NCBI RefSeq assembly: GCF_004217115.1
Contig: NZ_SHKN01000001.1
Coordinates: forward strand, 2,297,781 to 2,361,780
Origin: Ancylomarina subtilis
GTDB lineage: Bacteria; Bacteroidota; Bacteroidia; Bacteroidales; Marinifilaceae
Length of the DNA stretch: 64,000 nt
Reading direction: 5' to 3'
Made by a program: the position numbers and the translations under genes. The notes below the pieces were generated by a model. The model made no database searches. It was not told the origin of the DNA and saw nothing but the letters and a program-made list of their open reading frames with translations. Below are positions 8,033 to 16,533 of this stretch, one piece after another (the stretch's first letter is position 1; the number at the start of each line of letters is the position of its first letter).

Positions 8033-9238
8033 ATGATCAGCGATTTAAAAGGAACTTTTTCCAAAATCAGCAATAACAACAAAAGATCAGCAATTCGTGA
8101 GATCTTAAAATTGACTCAGAATCCTGAAATTATTTCATTTGCAGGTGGCTTGCCAGCTCCCGAATCATTTCCTGTGGATGCCTTGGATACCATTGTTTCG
8201 GATATGTTGCGCGAAGAAGGCGCAGCTGTCTTACAGTACGATGCAACCGAAGGGGTAAAAGAATTAAGAGAAGTGCTTTTAAAGAAATATACGGATGAAG
8301 GCACGCAAGCGACTTTAGATAATCTGATTATCACAACCGGATCGCAACAAGGACTTGACCTGGTAGGTAAAGTTTTTGTAAACGAAGGTGATGTGGTCAT
8401 TTGTGGTCTGCCATCGTACTTAGGTGGTATTGGTGCTTTTCAGGCTTATGGCGCTAAAATGGCTGGTGTTCCAATGGATGAGCAAGGCATGAGTGCTGAG
8501 CTTTTGGAAGCCAAATTAATAGAATTACAAGAGCAGGGTATCAAGCCTAAATTCATTTATGTGATTCCTGACTTTCAGAACCCAACAGGTATTACCATGC
8601 CTGAATCGCGTCGTTTGGAGATTATCGCATTGGCTCACAAATACGATGTACTTATTGTTGAAGATTGTCCTTACCGTGAAGTACGATTCGATGGTCAGCC
8701 ACAGCGTATGATGTACGATTTGGATAATGACAATCATGTAATCACTTTGGGAACATTCTCGAAGATTTTTGCTCCGGGATTCCGCATTGGCTGGATTCTA
8801 GGACCGGCAGATGTGAATGAAAAGATTGTGATTGCAAAACAGTCAGCTGACTTGTGTACACCAACTTTTGTACAAAAAATTGCCGTTCGTTATATGAACT
8901 CTGGGGTGTTCGAAACCAACCTTCAGAAAACGATCGATTTGTATCACCAGCGTCGTGATGTGATGTTGGCGGAATTGGAAAAGCACATGCCTGAAGGTGT
9001 AAAATGGACCCACCCTGAAGGGGGAATGTTCCTATTCATCACCCTTCCTGAACATATGGACGCCATGGATCTGTTCCACAAAGCCATTGAAAAAAAGGTG
9101 GCTTTCGTAACCGGGAATGTATTCTATTGCGACGGTGGCGGAACGAACACCATGCGTTTGAACTTCTCATATGTCAACAACGAGAAGGCCATAGCAGGTG
9201 TTGAACGTTTGGCTGAAATCATTAAAGCTGAAATGTAG
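8033..9238 (+). CDS. PLP-dependent class I/II aminotransferase (Aro8/LysN-like)
   Basis: A 401-residue fold-type I aminotransferase. FAGGLPAPESFP (36-47) is typical of the Aro8/2-aminoadipate/valine-pyruvate-like group. PDFQNPTG (179-186) supplies the PLP-ring Asn, ED (210-211) the pyridine-contacting Asp, and GTFSKIFAPGFRIGW (240-254) the Schiff-base lysine Lys244 and phosphate-binding Arg251; the C-terminal carboxylate-binding Arg is in TNTMRLNFSY. It would turn amino acids into 2-oxoacids for the upstream ferredoxin oxidoreductase. Substrates in this group range from branched-chain and aromatic amino acids to 2-aminoadipate. A hairpin terminator follows at 9299. Confidence 0.88.
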   Translation: MISDLKGTFSKISNNNKRSAIREILKLTQNPEIISFAGGLPAPESFPVDALDTIVSDMLREEGAAVLQYDATEGVKELREVLLKKYTDEGTQATLDNLIITTGSQQGLDLVGKVFVNEGDVVICGLPSYLGGIGAFQAYGAKMAGVPMDEQGMSAELLEAKLIELQEQGIKPKFIYVIPDFQNPTGITMPESRRLEIIALAHKYDVLIVEDCPYREVRFDGQPQRMMYDLDNDNHVITLGTFSKIFAPGFRIGWILGPADVNEKIVIAKQSADLCTPTFVQKIAVRYMNSGVFETNLQKTIDLYHQRRDVMLAELEKHMPEGVKWTHPEGGMFLFITLPEHMDAMDLFHKAIEKKVAFVTGNVFYCDGGGTNTMRLNFSYVNNEKAIAGVERLAEIIKAEM

Positions 9239-9298
9239 CTTGGTGAGACATGTTAATCATTTTTTGATTTCATCATATTGCCAGAAGGCATATAAAAT

Positions 9299-9328
9299 AA
9301 AGCCCGGGGACAATCTTCGGGCTTTGTT
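9299..9328 (+). terminator. Hairpin terminator after the aminotransferase gene
   Basis: AAAGCCCG (9299-9306) pairs with CGGGCTTT (9318-9325) around an 11-nt loop. The T tract is short, so the stop may be partial and the phosphate acyltransferase gene may still be co-transcribed. Confidence 0.6.
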
Positions 9329-9420
9329 ATAAGTAATTGGATGCACACCTGTTTACATCCACCTGATTCAGTATTATTTATCTATTTTTATATCGTATCT
9401 ATCTTTAAGATTCTTGAAAT

Positions 9421-10329
9421 ATGAAGGCTATAAAATCGCTTAAGGAAATGGTTTCACACCTGGAAAATCTGGCTGTGAACAAAAAAATTGCTGTTGCTGT
9501 TGCCGAAGACGACAACACCATTGGCGCTTTGATTGAAGCTTCAAAAGCAGGTTTTGCAAGTCCGATATTAATCGGGTGCAAAGAAAAAATTGTAAAACTC
9601 CTCTCTGCTGAAAATGTAGAGCCTGATGCCTTCCAAATTGTTGATTTACCCGATCAGCAGGAAGCGGTTACCGAGGCCGTGCGTATGGTAAAGGAAGGAG
9701 AAGCAGATGTGCTGATGAAGGGTTTAATCGGGACAGATAAATTCCTTAAAGCAGTCTTGAATAAGGACAAAGGTCTTTTGCCTCCCAAAGCCATTATGTC
9801 TTATGTGTGTGCGCTCGATCTTCCAAAATACGACAAACTACTCTTTATTTCGGACACAGCTGTATTGCCATACCCCGATTTGAACCAAAAAATCGCCATG
9901 GTGAATTACAGTGTGGCAATGGCAAAACGCTTTGGAATTGAAAAGCCTAAAGTCGCCTTGATTAGCGCAACCGAAAAACCCAATCCAACTTTCACTTCAT
10001 CCATAGATGATACAACAATTTGCAAGATGGCCGATAGAGGTCAAATTAAAGACTGTGTTATAGATGGTCCTTTGGATGTTTTTCTGGCCTGCGATAAGGA
10101 AAGTATTGCCATCAAAGGGGTGGAAACACCGATCAATGGTGAGGCCGATGCCCTTATTTTCCCATCATTGGAAGCAGCCAACACCTTTTACAAAGGACTC
10201 ATGTTATTTGGAGGTGGCGAATTGGCTGGTTTAATTCAGGGAACCATAAAACCCGTGGTTGTGATGTCGCGAAGCGAAAGTCAAAAATCAAAATTCTATT
10301 GTATTGCGCTTTCCTGTTTAATGGCTTAA
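9421..10329 (+). CDS. Phosphate acyltransferase (phosphate acetyl/butyryltransferase family)
   Basis: A 302-residue protein of the length of phosphate butyryltransferases (about 300 aa). Family features include IAVAVAEDDNTIGALIEA near the N-terminus, VLMKGLIGTDKFLKAVL (about 100-116), LLFISDTAV, and KVALISATEKPNPTFTSS in place of the usual LSAVE/VNPKM region. The C-terminal Phe-Pro...EAANTFYKGL motif is also typical. It would convert an acyl-CoA from the upstream oxidoreductase to acyl-phosphate for ATP formation by an acyl kinase; no kinase gene is in the window. Chain-length preference (acetyl, butyryl, isobutyryl) cannot be read. Confidence 0.85.
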   Translation: MKAIKSLKEMVSHLENLAVNKKIAVAVAEDDNTIGALIEASKAGFASPILIGCKEKIVKLLSAENVEPDAFQIVDLPDQQEAVTEAVRMVKEGEADVLMKGLIGTDKFLKAVLNKDKGLLPPKAIMSYVCALDLPKYDKLLFISDTAVLPYPDLNQKIAMVNYSVAMAKRFGIEKPKVALISATEKPNPTFTSSIDDTTICKMADRGQIKDCVIDGPLDVFLACDKESIAIKGVETPINGEADALIFPSLEAANTFYKGLMLFGGGELAGLIQGTIKPVVVMSRSESQKSKFYCIALSCLMA

Positions 10330-10371
10330 TTATTTTAATTAATTTTTCAGCGAATTTAACGCCCTAATCCC

Positions 10372-12402
10372 ATGAAGCTCATCTCATCTGCCTGCCCTCG
10401 AAATTGCTACAGCTCCTGTAGCATAAAAGTTAGAGTAGAGAACAACAGGATTTGTGGTATTGAACCACATCCCGAAAACAGGGCAACTCCCGAAGGGCCA
10501 TGCATCAAAGGCCTGGCCTATGTGGAGCGCGCCAATTCAAAAGAGCGGATTTTATACCCACAAAAACGAATTGCAGAAGGCAAATACCAACGCATTTCAT
10601 GGGATGAGGCTTTAGACTGCATTGCTGAAAACTTATCGACTTGTAAAGAACAGTTTGGTCCCCATTCGGTCTTGTATTTCGCATCAAGCGGCATGTCAGG
10701 TTTACTGAATGGAGTCAGCACCTCTTTTTGGAAACTCTTTGGCGGTGCCACCACCACCTACGGCAACCTGTGTTGGCCTGCGGGATTGGAAGCCACCCGT
10801 TTAACAATGGGAGCCAACAAACACAATGCTCCCTGGGATTTGGAACATGCCAAACTGATTGTTTTGTGGGGGAAAAATCCGGCGGAAACCAATATTCAGG
10901 AGATGATTCCCATCGAAAAGGCACAGGAAAAAGGAGCGCAGTTTGTGGTCATCGATCCCAGAAGAACCCCGTCTACCGAACGTGCAAACTCTTTATTTCA
11001 GGTGAAATCGGGAACCGATGCGGCTTTGGCTTTAGGTCTGGCCCGGGAAATCATCAAAAACGATTGGATCGATCACGACTTTATTGAAAAAAACGTCCTG
11101 GGTTTCGAGCAATTTAAAGAGCGAGTAGAGGCTTACACTGCTGAAAAGGTCTCGCAGATTTGTCGAATTTCACAAGATGCCATTCGGGACCTGGCCAAAC
11201 AAATTGGAACCATCAAGCCCATGACCCTCATCCCGGGCTATGGCATGCAACGCTACGAAAATGGAGGTCAGACCACACGCTGTTTGCTGGCCCTTTCGGT
11301 CATAACCGGAAATATTGGCAAACAAGGGGCTTGCTGGCATTATGCCAATCTGCAAAGCTATGTATTCGACGATTTGAAAGAACCCGAATCCTATTTCCCG
11401 GGTTGTGAACACCCCAGTTTCCGAAGAAAAATATCGGTAGCCAAACTGGGCGAAGACCTGTTAAAACTTATCGATCCGGAAATTAAGATGATTTGGGTTG
11501 AACGAGGCAATCCCCTTTCTCAGAATCCGGATACCCACACCATTCGCAAGGCTTTTCGAAAAGCCGATTTTCGTGTGGTGGTGGAACAATTCATGACCGA
11601 TACGGCTTACGAGGCCGATATCATTCTGCCAGCCAAAAACATGTTTGAGCAATCCGATATTATCGGTTCCTATTGGAACCCATACGTGCAATTGAAACAA
11701 AAAGTGCTGGAACCTGCGGGCGAAGTAAAACCCGAAACCGAAATCTACTATCTACTGGCCAAACGTTTGGGCATGGATACGGCTGAAATCAGCAAATATA
11801 TTCCCGACCCCACAGACGAAGCCATTGAGAACTATTTGGAAAATTGCCTGGAAAAGTTCCCTGAACTGAGTCTGGAAGCTCTGAAAAAAGGGCCACAACT
11901 GGCCAATTCCTTTGAAGAAATTCCCTTTGCCGATCATCAGTTTCCAACGCCTTCGGGTAAAATTGAGCTCTACAGCAAAGAGGCAGAAGAAATGTGGGGG
12001 ATCGATCCCCTGCCCGACTATGTGCCTTTGCCTGTACAAAACGAATTTCCCTTGCAATTGATTTCGCCCAATTCAAAAAACAGAATCCATTCACAATTTG
12101 GAAATCTGGACGTGATCAAACAATTCGAACCTGAGGCTTACCTGTTTGTACATCCGCTGGATGCCGAAGCTAAAGGAATTGCCAATATGGAGTATGTGGA
12201 ACTTTATAACCATCAGGGACGAGCCGAAGTTAAAGTACAATTCGATTTGGGCTTGCGACCCGGCAATGTGGTGCTCACCAATGGGCATTGGGCCATAAAT
12301 GGAGCCGCTCCCAACCTCTTTACAAAGGGTACAGAAACAGATATCGGGCACGGAACGGCCTTTCACAATACATGGGTCAATTTGAAGAAAATTAATAATT
12401 AA
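10372..12402 (+). CDS. Molybdenum/tungsten bis-MGD oxidoreductase, cytoplasmic-type (DMSO reductase family)
   Basis: A 676-residue catalytic subunit of the DMSO-reductase family. Cys8, Cys12, Cys16 and Cys44 (CPRNCYSSC...GPCIKG) bind the N-terminal 4Fe-4S cluster. Cys134 in TYGNLCWPAG sits where the Mo/W ligand is expected. LWGKNPAETN and VVIDPRRTPSTERA are MGD-binding motifs; the C-terminal molydopterin-dinucleotide domain starts near residue 555 (SPNSKNRIHSQFGN). There is no Tat or Sec signal before Cys8, so the protein should stay in the cytoplasm. The partner is the fused FeS/anchor protein at 12590, 187 bp downstream. The substrate is not evident; thiosulfate, polysulfide, DMSO or an aldehyde-type substrate are all possible. 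Confidence 0.85.
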   Translation: MKLISSACPRNCYSSCSIKVRVENNRICGIEPHPENRATPEGPCIKGLAYVERANSKERILYPQKRIAEGKYQRISWDEALDCIAENLSTCKEQFGPHSVLYFASSGMSGLLNGVSTSFWKLFGGATTTYGNLCWPAGLEATRLTMGANKHNAPWDLEHAKLIVLWGKNPAETNIQEMIPIEKAQEKGAQFVVIDPRRTPSTERANSLFQVKSGTDAALALGLAREIIKNDWIDHDFIEKNVLGFEQFKERVEAYTAEKVSQICRISQDAIRDLAKQIGTIKPMTLIPGYGMQRYENGGQTTRCLLALSVITGNIGKQGACWHYANLQSYVFDDLKEPESYFPGCEHPSFRRKISVAKLGEDLLKLIDPEIKMIWVERGNPLSQNPDTHTIRKAFRKADFRVVVEQFMTDTAYEADIILPAKNMFEQSDIIGSYWNPYVQLKQKVLEPAGEVKPETEIYYLLAKRLGMDTAEISKYIPDPTDEAIENYLENCLEKFPELSLEALKKGPQLANSFEEIPFADHQFPTPSGKIELYSKEAEEMWGIDPLPDYVPLPVQNEFPLQLISPNSKNRIHSQFGNLDVIKQFEPEAYLFVHPLDAEAKGIANMEYVELYNHQGRAEVKVQFDLGLRPGNVVLTNGHWAINGAAPNLFTKGTETDIGHGTAFHNTWVNLKKINN

Positions 12403-12419
12403 TGGAGAAATGAATGGCC

Positions 12420-12580
12420 TTTTTTTAAAAATCTTTCGTTAAACGAAAGCTTTAGAAAGACCGGGAAGTTGAGAACTTGTTCGAAAATCGCCCGGCCGCA
12501 CTTAAGCTTAAGTGCATATAAGAAAGATTTTTAAAAAGCAACCTTGATCTTTTTTGCTTCGTTTTTTGGATCAAGCCAAA
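12420..12580. repeat. Nested inverted-repeat element between the two oxidoreductase genes
   Basis: A 16-bp perfect outer inverted repeat (12422-12437, TTTTTAAAAATCTTTC, with 12522-12537) encloses several smaller hairpins: CTTTCGTT/AACGAAAG at 12433-12449, a CCGGG/CCCGG stem (12461-12465 with 12491-12495) holding AAGTT/AACTT, and the 18-bp perfect palindrome GCACTTAAGCTTAAGTGC at 12498-12515. Just outside lies CTTGATC/GATCAAG (12543-12549 with 12569-12575) framing T-rich sequence. It may be a non-coding dispersed element (BIME- or MITE-like) or a structured intra-operon RNA. No open reading frame lies inside. Confidence 0.6.
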
Positions 12581-12589
12581 AAATGAAGA

Positions 12590-13981
12590 ATGTCTGAACA
12601 AAACAGCGATTTATTAAAAGGAATACTAAAGACATACAGTGCTAAAAACGTAATCATGACAAAAAATGCATTCATATTTAACACGAACAAATGTGTGGGC
12701 TGTATGGCTTGTGTGGTTGGCTGCAGCATCGAAAATGGCACCAGCTTACAGGTGAACTGGCGTGAAGTAAATTGCCACAACAAAATTAAACATCCCGGAC
12801 TGCCTGCTTTTCATTTCTCATTGGCTTGTAACCATTGTGAAGAAGCGCCTTGCATGAAAAATTGCCCGGCGTTGGCTTATACCCGCGATAAAGAAACGGG
12901 CGCTATTATTCATCATGCCGAGGCTTGTATTGGCTGCAAGTATTGCACCTGGGCTTGCCCTTACGATGCCCCAAAATTCAACCCCAAAACTCAGGTTGTA
13001 GAGAAGTGCAACTTTTGTGTCGATCGCATTTCGGAGGGTAAACAACCCGCCTGTGTGCAGGCTTGTCCGGTGGGAGCCTTATCCTTTGGGCAGGAAGAGG
13101 TGAATGAAGAAAACCACCTGACACCCGGCTTTGTGAACAAAGGAATTAAACCCGCTATTCAGTTGATTCCCCTGAGAGACGAACACAGGAAACCACAGAT
13201 TGAGAACACCGATGCCATAGAAATTGATACCAAAAAGTTGGAGAGCTACCTGCCCCAATCCGAATCGAAAATCTCACTGGATAAAGAATGGACCTTAGTG
13301 TTATTTACTCTGGCAGTAGCAGGCCTTGTGAGTTGGCAGGCCTCACATCAGTTTGGCATGATTGAGATGCCTCTTATTCCATTTGCCATCGCCTCAATAC
13401 TAGCCATCGCCCTCAGCTCGCTACACATCGGCAAAAAGTTACGCATGTGGCGATTCATTCTCAATCTGAAAGGCTCCTGGCTAAGTCGTGAGATCTTTTC
13501 ATTCTCGGCCTTTCTTGGGCTAACGGGTCTGCAAATCATTACCGAGAATCAGATGTTTGGCTATGCCGCTATGGCTTTTGGACTCTTCAGTCTGATTTCC
13601 GTCGATCGGGTTTATAAATTTCTGAAACGAAAAGATGAGCTTGCTTGCCACTCTGCCATGGTGAGCCTAACAGCTATGCTGTTATTTGCCTGGTTATCCA
13701 ATATCTCAATTTTCATCGAATTAATAATTCTGCTAAAAGGCAGTATGTACATCTGGAGAAAGGGAGTCCTAAAGAAAAAAAAGCAGCTTTGGTTTCCTGT
13801 ACTATCCGTGTGTCGTATACTTTGTTTATTGGTTCCCTATATCCTTTGGGATTTGGGATGGATCACGATCCTACCTGTTTATCTGCTCATCACCCTAACA
13901 GGGGAATTAATCGACCGGGCAGAATTTTATTACGAATCGGATGTGGTAACACCCAAGGACGAATTACGAATGATGAATTAG
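12590..13981 (+). CDS. Fused 4Fe-4S ferredoxin (DmsB-like) and membrane anchor (DmsC-like) subunit
   Basis: A 463-residue fusion. Residues 30-165 hold four 4Fe-4S motifs: Cys35/38/41/45, Cys80/83/88/92, Cys113/116/119/123 and Cys140/143/155/159, as in DmsB-type subunits. From about residue 235 on, roughly eight membrane helices match a DmsC-like quinone-reactive anchor. In E. coli these are two proteins; fusions are known. The start is uncertain: the ATG at 12590 adds a 22-residue hydrophilic leader, while the ATG at 12656 (MTKNAFIF) would begin right before the first FeS motif. With the upstream Mo/W subunit it should link the quinone pool to a reaction on the cytoplasmic side. Confidence 0.85.
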   Translation: MSEQNSDLLKGILKTYSAKNVIMTKNAFIFNTNKCVGCMACVVGCSIENGTSLQVNWREVNCHNKIKHPGLPAFHFSLACNHCEEAPCMKNCPALAYTRDKETGAIIHHAEACIGCKYCTWACPYDAPKFNPKTQVVEKCNFCVDRISEGKQPACVQACPVGALSFGQEEVNEENHLTPGFVNKGIKPAIQLIPLRDEHRKPQIENTDAIEIDTKKLESYLPQSESKISLDKEWTLVLFTLAVAGLVSWQASHQFGMIEMPLIPFAIASILAIALSSLHIGKKLRMWRFILNLKGSWLSREIFSFSAFLGLTGLQIITENQMFGYAAMAFGLFSLISVDRVYKFLKRKDELACHSAMVSLTAMLLFAWLSNISIFIELIILLKGSMYIWRKGVLKKKKQLWFPVLSVCRILCLLVPYILWDLGWITILPVYLLITLTGELIDRAEFYYESDVVTPKDELRMMN

Positions 13982-14046
13982 AAATTTCGAACTGACGTAA
14001 CACATGCGTCCCAAGGATAAACTTTCAAATAACAGGCTGAATAAAA

Positions 14047-14077
14047 AAATCCCCCAACGGATTCCGTTGAGGGATTT
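14047..14077. terminator. Bidirectional hairpin between convergent genes
   Basis: AAATCCC-C-CAACGG pairs with CCGTTG-A-GGGATTT around an ATT loop, one mismatch in a 14-bp stem. It ends the oxidoreductase operon on the plus strand and the DUF6261-like gene on the minus strand. A related hairpin stands beside the deleted gene copy at 15040. Confidence 0.75.
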
Positions 14078-14114
14078 AATTAGAGAGTTATGCCTGAGTG
14101 GCACGAATTAGGGT

Positions 14115-14903
14115 TTAGTTGTTTATTTCTTCCATAGAATGGTCTTCGACCTGATATGTACAGCATGTATTTCGATCCTTAACCTTTATATTAACACCTG
14201 TTATATATTCCGAAATGGCCTTAAAACTGACCCGATACACATCAGCATTCGCCCTGCTCATCACCTGCAGGTATGGCAAAAGATCGTTGTTTAAAACATT
14301 TCGCACCACATTTTTTTGTATTGCAGCAGCAATACCTTCCGCTCTGTCCATCTCATCTATCGTCGAGTCGCCGAGAATGCTACACAACTTATTTTTATGC
14401 ATTTTCAGCAGAGCCACATATCCAAACACCCCATCCAAACTTGCAATAGCCTTCTGATTATGCGCCTTATCAAGGACCTTTAAAAGTGATTCACATAAAA
14501 AAATCTGCTCATCATAGCCCAAACGATATGGCAAAATATCATGAGCCTCAAAAACTGCCCAAATCATATCTGCATTTTTAACTTTGTCCTTATCCATAGA
14601 ATAGGTATTCGCCCTGACAAACTGCTTAATCCCATTAAAAATCTGATCGCAAATCGCATCCTGAACCATTAGTTTTTGTGCGAATTCATTGGTTCTAACA
14701 GTTGGTTCAGAGGCAAGCAACACCTCTGTTTCAATTTTCAAGCGCTCCAAAATTGCATCTAAATACACATCTTTAATCCAATCCCTTTTTTCAAATTCCT
14801 TAACCGTAACACTTGCGATACGTGCTATCTCATTGGTATCAGCAAGACTTAATATCTGTAATGTCATGAGCTTACTAATTTGTTTTATGATTAGAAAGTA
14901 CAT
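14115..14903 (-). CDS. Uncharacterised helical protein, DUF6261-like
   Basis: A 262-residue soluble, mostly helical protein without signal peptide or membrane segment. I recognise it only as resembling the Bacteroidota family DUF6261 (start LQILSLADTNE, C-terminus GVNIKVKDRN followed by a short polar tail); the function is unknown. The first 12 residues (MYFLIIKQISKL) look unlike the family start, so the ATG at 14867 (MTLQILSL) is the better start. About 200 bp upstream lies a deletion remnant of a second copy (15121-15236), with a similar hairpin. Such genes occur in several copies per genome in this group, which suggests local duplication and loss. Confidence 0.6.
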   Translation of the reverse strand: MYFLIIKQISKLMTLQILSLADTNEIARIASVTVKEFEKRDWIKDVYLDAILERLKIETEVLLASEPTVRTNEFAQKLMVQDAICDQIFNGIKQFVRANTYSMDKDKVKNADMIWAVFEAHDILPYRLGYDEQIFLCESLLKVLDKAHNQKAIASLDGVFGYVALLKMHKNKLCSILGDSTIDEMDRAEGIAAAIQKNVVRNVLNNDLLPYLQVMSRANADVYRVSFKAISEYITGVNIKVKDRNTCCTYQVEDHSMEEINN

Positions 14904-15039
14904 TTAAGTTACAAAAAATAAACACAACAATATAAATAAACTGGGTAAAATAAATTACAAATACAAATCGCATAATCAGACATTTACGAACAAACAAAAG
15001 AATTACAGATCGAATAGCCATACAAATTCATCAACACTA

Positions 15040-15074
15040 AAATCCCCCGGAATCTGGAAACGATCGGGGGATTT
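15040..15074 (-). terminator. Hairpin terminator of the deleted DUF6261-like copy
   Basis: AAATCCCCCG (15040-15049) pairs perfectly with CGGGGGATTT (15065-15074) around a 15-nt loop. It lies at the 3' side of the gene remnant, as the 14047 hairpin lies at the 3' side of the intact gene. Confidence 0.6.
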
Positions 15075-15120
15075 GAGCAGTAGTTGTAAGTAATATCTTA
15101 ATTGACTTGTTTATTTCTTC

Positions 15121-15236
15121 TTAAAGGGTTTCCTCCTCCACCTGATTCTCGCTGCGCGTTTTGCGAGCTCTCACCTTAATATTGATGCAATACAACATCT
15201 CTCATTGGTATCAGCATGAGACAAAGCTTGTAAATT
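15121..15236 (-). pseudogene. Deletion remnant of a second DUF6261-like gene
   Basis: On the minus strand, bases 15233 down to about 15180 read LQALSHADTNERCCIAS, matching LQILSLADTNEIARIAS at the start of the intact neighbour. The next bases, in another frame, read INIKVRARKTRSENQVEEE before a stop at 15121-15123, matching the neighbour's C-terminal VNIKVKDRNTCCTYQVEDH. About 200 internal residues are missing between the two parts. The N- and C-terminal ends and the downstream hairpin are kept. This is a clear broken paralogue and should not be annotated as a gene. Confidence 0.75.
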
Positions 15237-15645
15237 CGTATAAAAATTAATTCAGAACTAAACAATATATTAAATTTAACAAAACCCAAATAAACAATAA
15301 AATTTAAATCCCTTCTATTAAAACAAAAATAATCAACAGATCTCTAGAACATTAACAACAATCATACTTGACAGTAATTTTTCGATACTGACAAACCAGT
15401 AATCAATAATGATTCCAAGTTAAATTATTGATCGATGTCATTTTAAAAGCCTAAAAACTATTCGAAAACGAAGAGTCTCAAGCTTCACAGATACAAACAG
15501 GACAATTCTTATAAGTTAAAATACAGAGCAAAACATAAAGGAAAAATCACATCAACACATTACCTCCTTCTTATTTCGACAAAGAGATTAACATTATAAT
15601 ATTTTCTTTACTTTTACATAAACCCAAGATTTACAACATCAATAA

Positions 15646-16416
15646 ATGCGAAATCCAAATTGGACAAGAGAGCAACTCATCCTTGCCTTTAACCTTTACT
15701 GTAAAATACCATTTGGGAAGATTTCCAAAACAAACCCTCAAATCATTCAGTTGGCTGAATTGATCGGTCGAACACCTAGCGCCGTTGGTTTAAAACTATC
15801 CAATCTGGCAAGTTTTGATCCTGACCTACAAGCCAGAGGTATAAAAGGAATGCAAAACGCAGGGAAAGGTGACCGTTTGATTTTTGAAGAATTCCAAAAC
15901 AATAGAGAAGCCCTTGTATTTGAAAGTGAAAACATACTTGCCGACATGCAAGACCTGAGTCTTGAAAATAAATACCTAGCTGAACTACCCGACCTAAGCA
16001 CAATGGCAGGCGAAACCCGCGAACGTTACATGAAAACAAGAGTCAATCAAAACTTTTTTCGCCAGATGATTCTTTCCAACTACCACAGCAAATGTGCTGT
16101 AACGGGTATCGACATGCCAGCCTTGCTCATAGCTAGCCACATTATACCTTGGGCACAAAACGAACAAGAACGCCTCAATCCGACCAATGGCATTTGCCTT
16201 TCGGCACTTTACGATAAAGCATTCGACAAACACCTCATCAGTTTTGATGAGGACTACCGCATGATCCTCTCAACAAACTTAAAAGAACACTGCACCAAAG
16301 ACTATTACCAAACCCACTTTGGAAAAATGGAAGGACAAGAAATGATTCTGCCAAGTAGAGGATTGCCGGGCTTGGAGTTTTTGGAGAGGCATAGAGAGAA
16401 CATTATCCTATATTAA
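15646..16416 (+). CDS. Lone HNH endonuclease
   Basis: A 256-residue protein. The N-terminal third (NWTREQLILAFNLYCK...IGRTPSAVGLKLSNLASFDP) looks like a helix-turn-helix-type DNA-recognition module. The C-terminal domain (about 140-215) is an HNH nuclease: Cys150, ASHIIPW with His165, NGICLSALYD with Asn181, and KAFDKHLISF, the pattern of the HNH_2/restriction-type group. No methyltransferase, toxin or integrase is next to it, so it may be a modification-dependent restriction enzyme or a solitary defence or selfish nuclease. It is flanked by AT-rich DNA and ends at a strong terminator. Confidence 0.8.
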   Translation: MRNPNWTREQLILAFNLYCKIPFGKISKTNPQIIQLAELIGRTPSAVGLKLSNLASFDPDLQARGIKGMQNAGKGDRLIFEEFQNNREALVFESENILADMQDLSLENKYLAELPDLSTMAGETRERYMKTRVNQNFFRQMILSNYHSKCAVTGIDMPALLIASHIIPWAQNEQERLNPTNGICLSALYDKAFDKHLISFDEDYRMILSTNLKEHCTKDYYQTHFGKMEGQEMILPSRGLPGLEFLERHRENIILY

Positions 16417-16441
16417 TGCCCATCTCAGAAGGATGACTATA

Positions 16442-16479
16442 AAAAACACCTCCCAAGCATTTGCCCGGGAGGTGTTTTT
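16442..16479 (+). terminator. Strong terminator after the HNH gene
   Basis: AAAAACACCTCCC (16442-16454) pairs perfectly over 13 bp with GGGAGGTGTTTTT (16467-16479). It can also stop the convergent histidine kinase gene. Confidence 0.85.
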
Positions 16480-16533
16480 CTTTCGATGCAAACTGTCAAG
16501 AAAAAAGCCTTTACATCGTTAATTTTATTCGCT

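Larger units (their letters stand above)
14904..15645. other. 742-bp AT-rich gene-poor stretch with a gene remnant
   Basis: Apart from the hairpin at 15040-15074 and the DUF6261-like remnant at 15121-15236, I see no gene, RNA or repeat here. The part from about 15237 to 15645 is visibly A/T-rich and probably includes the promoter of the HNH gene, but no convincing TTG-N19-21-TAnnTTTG match was found. Confidence 0.5.
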
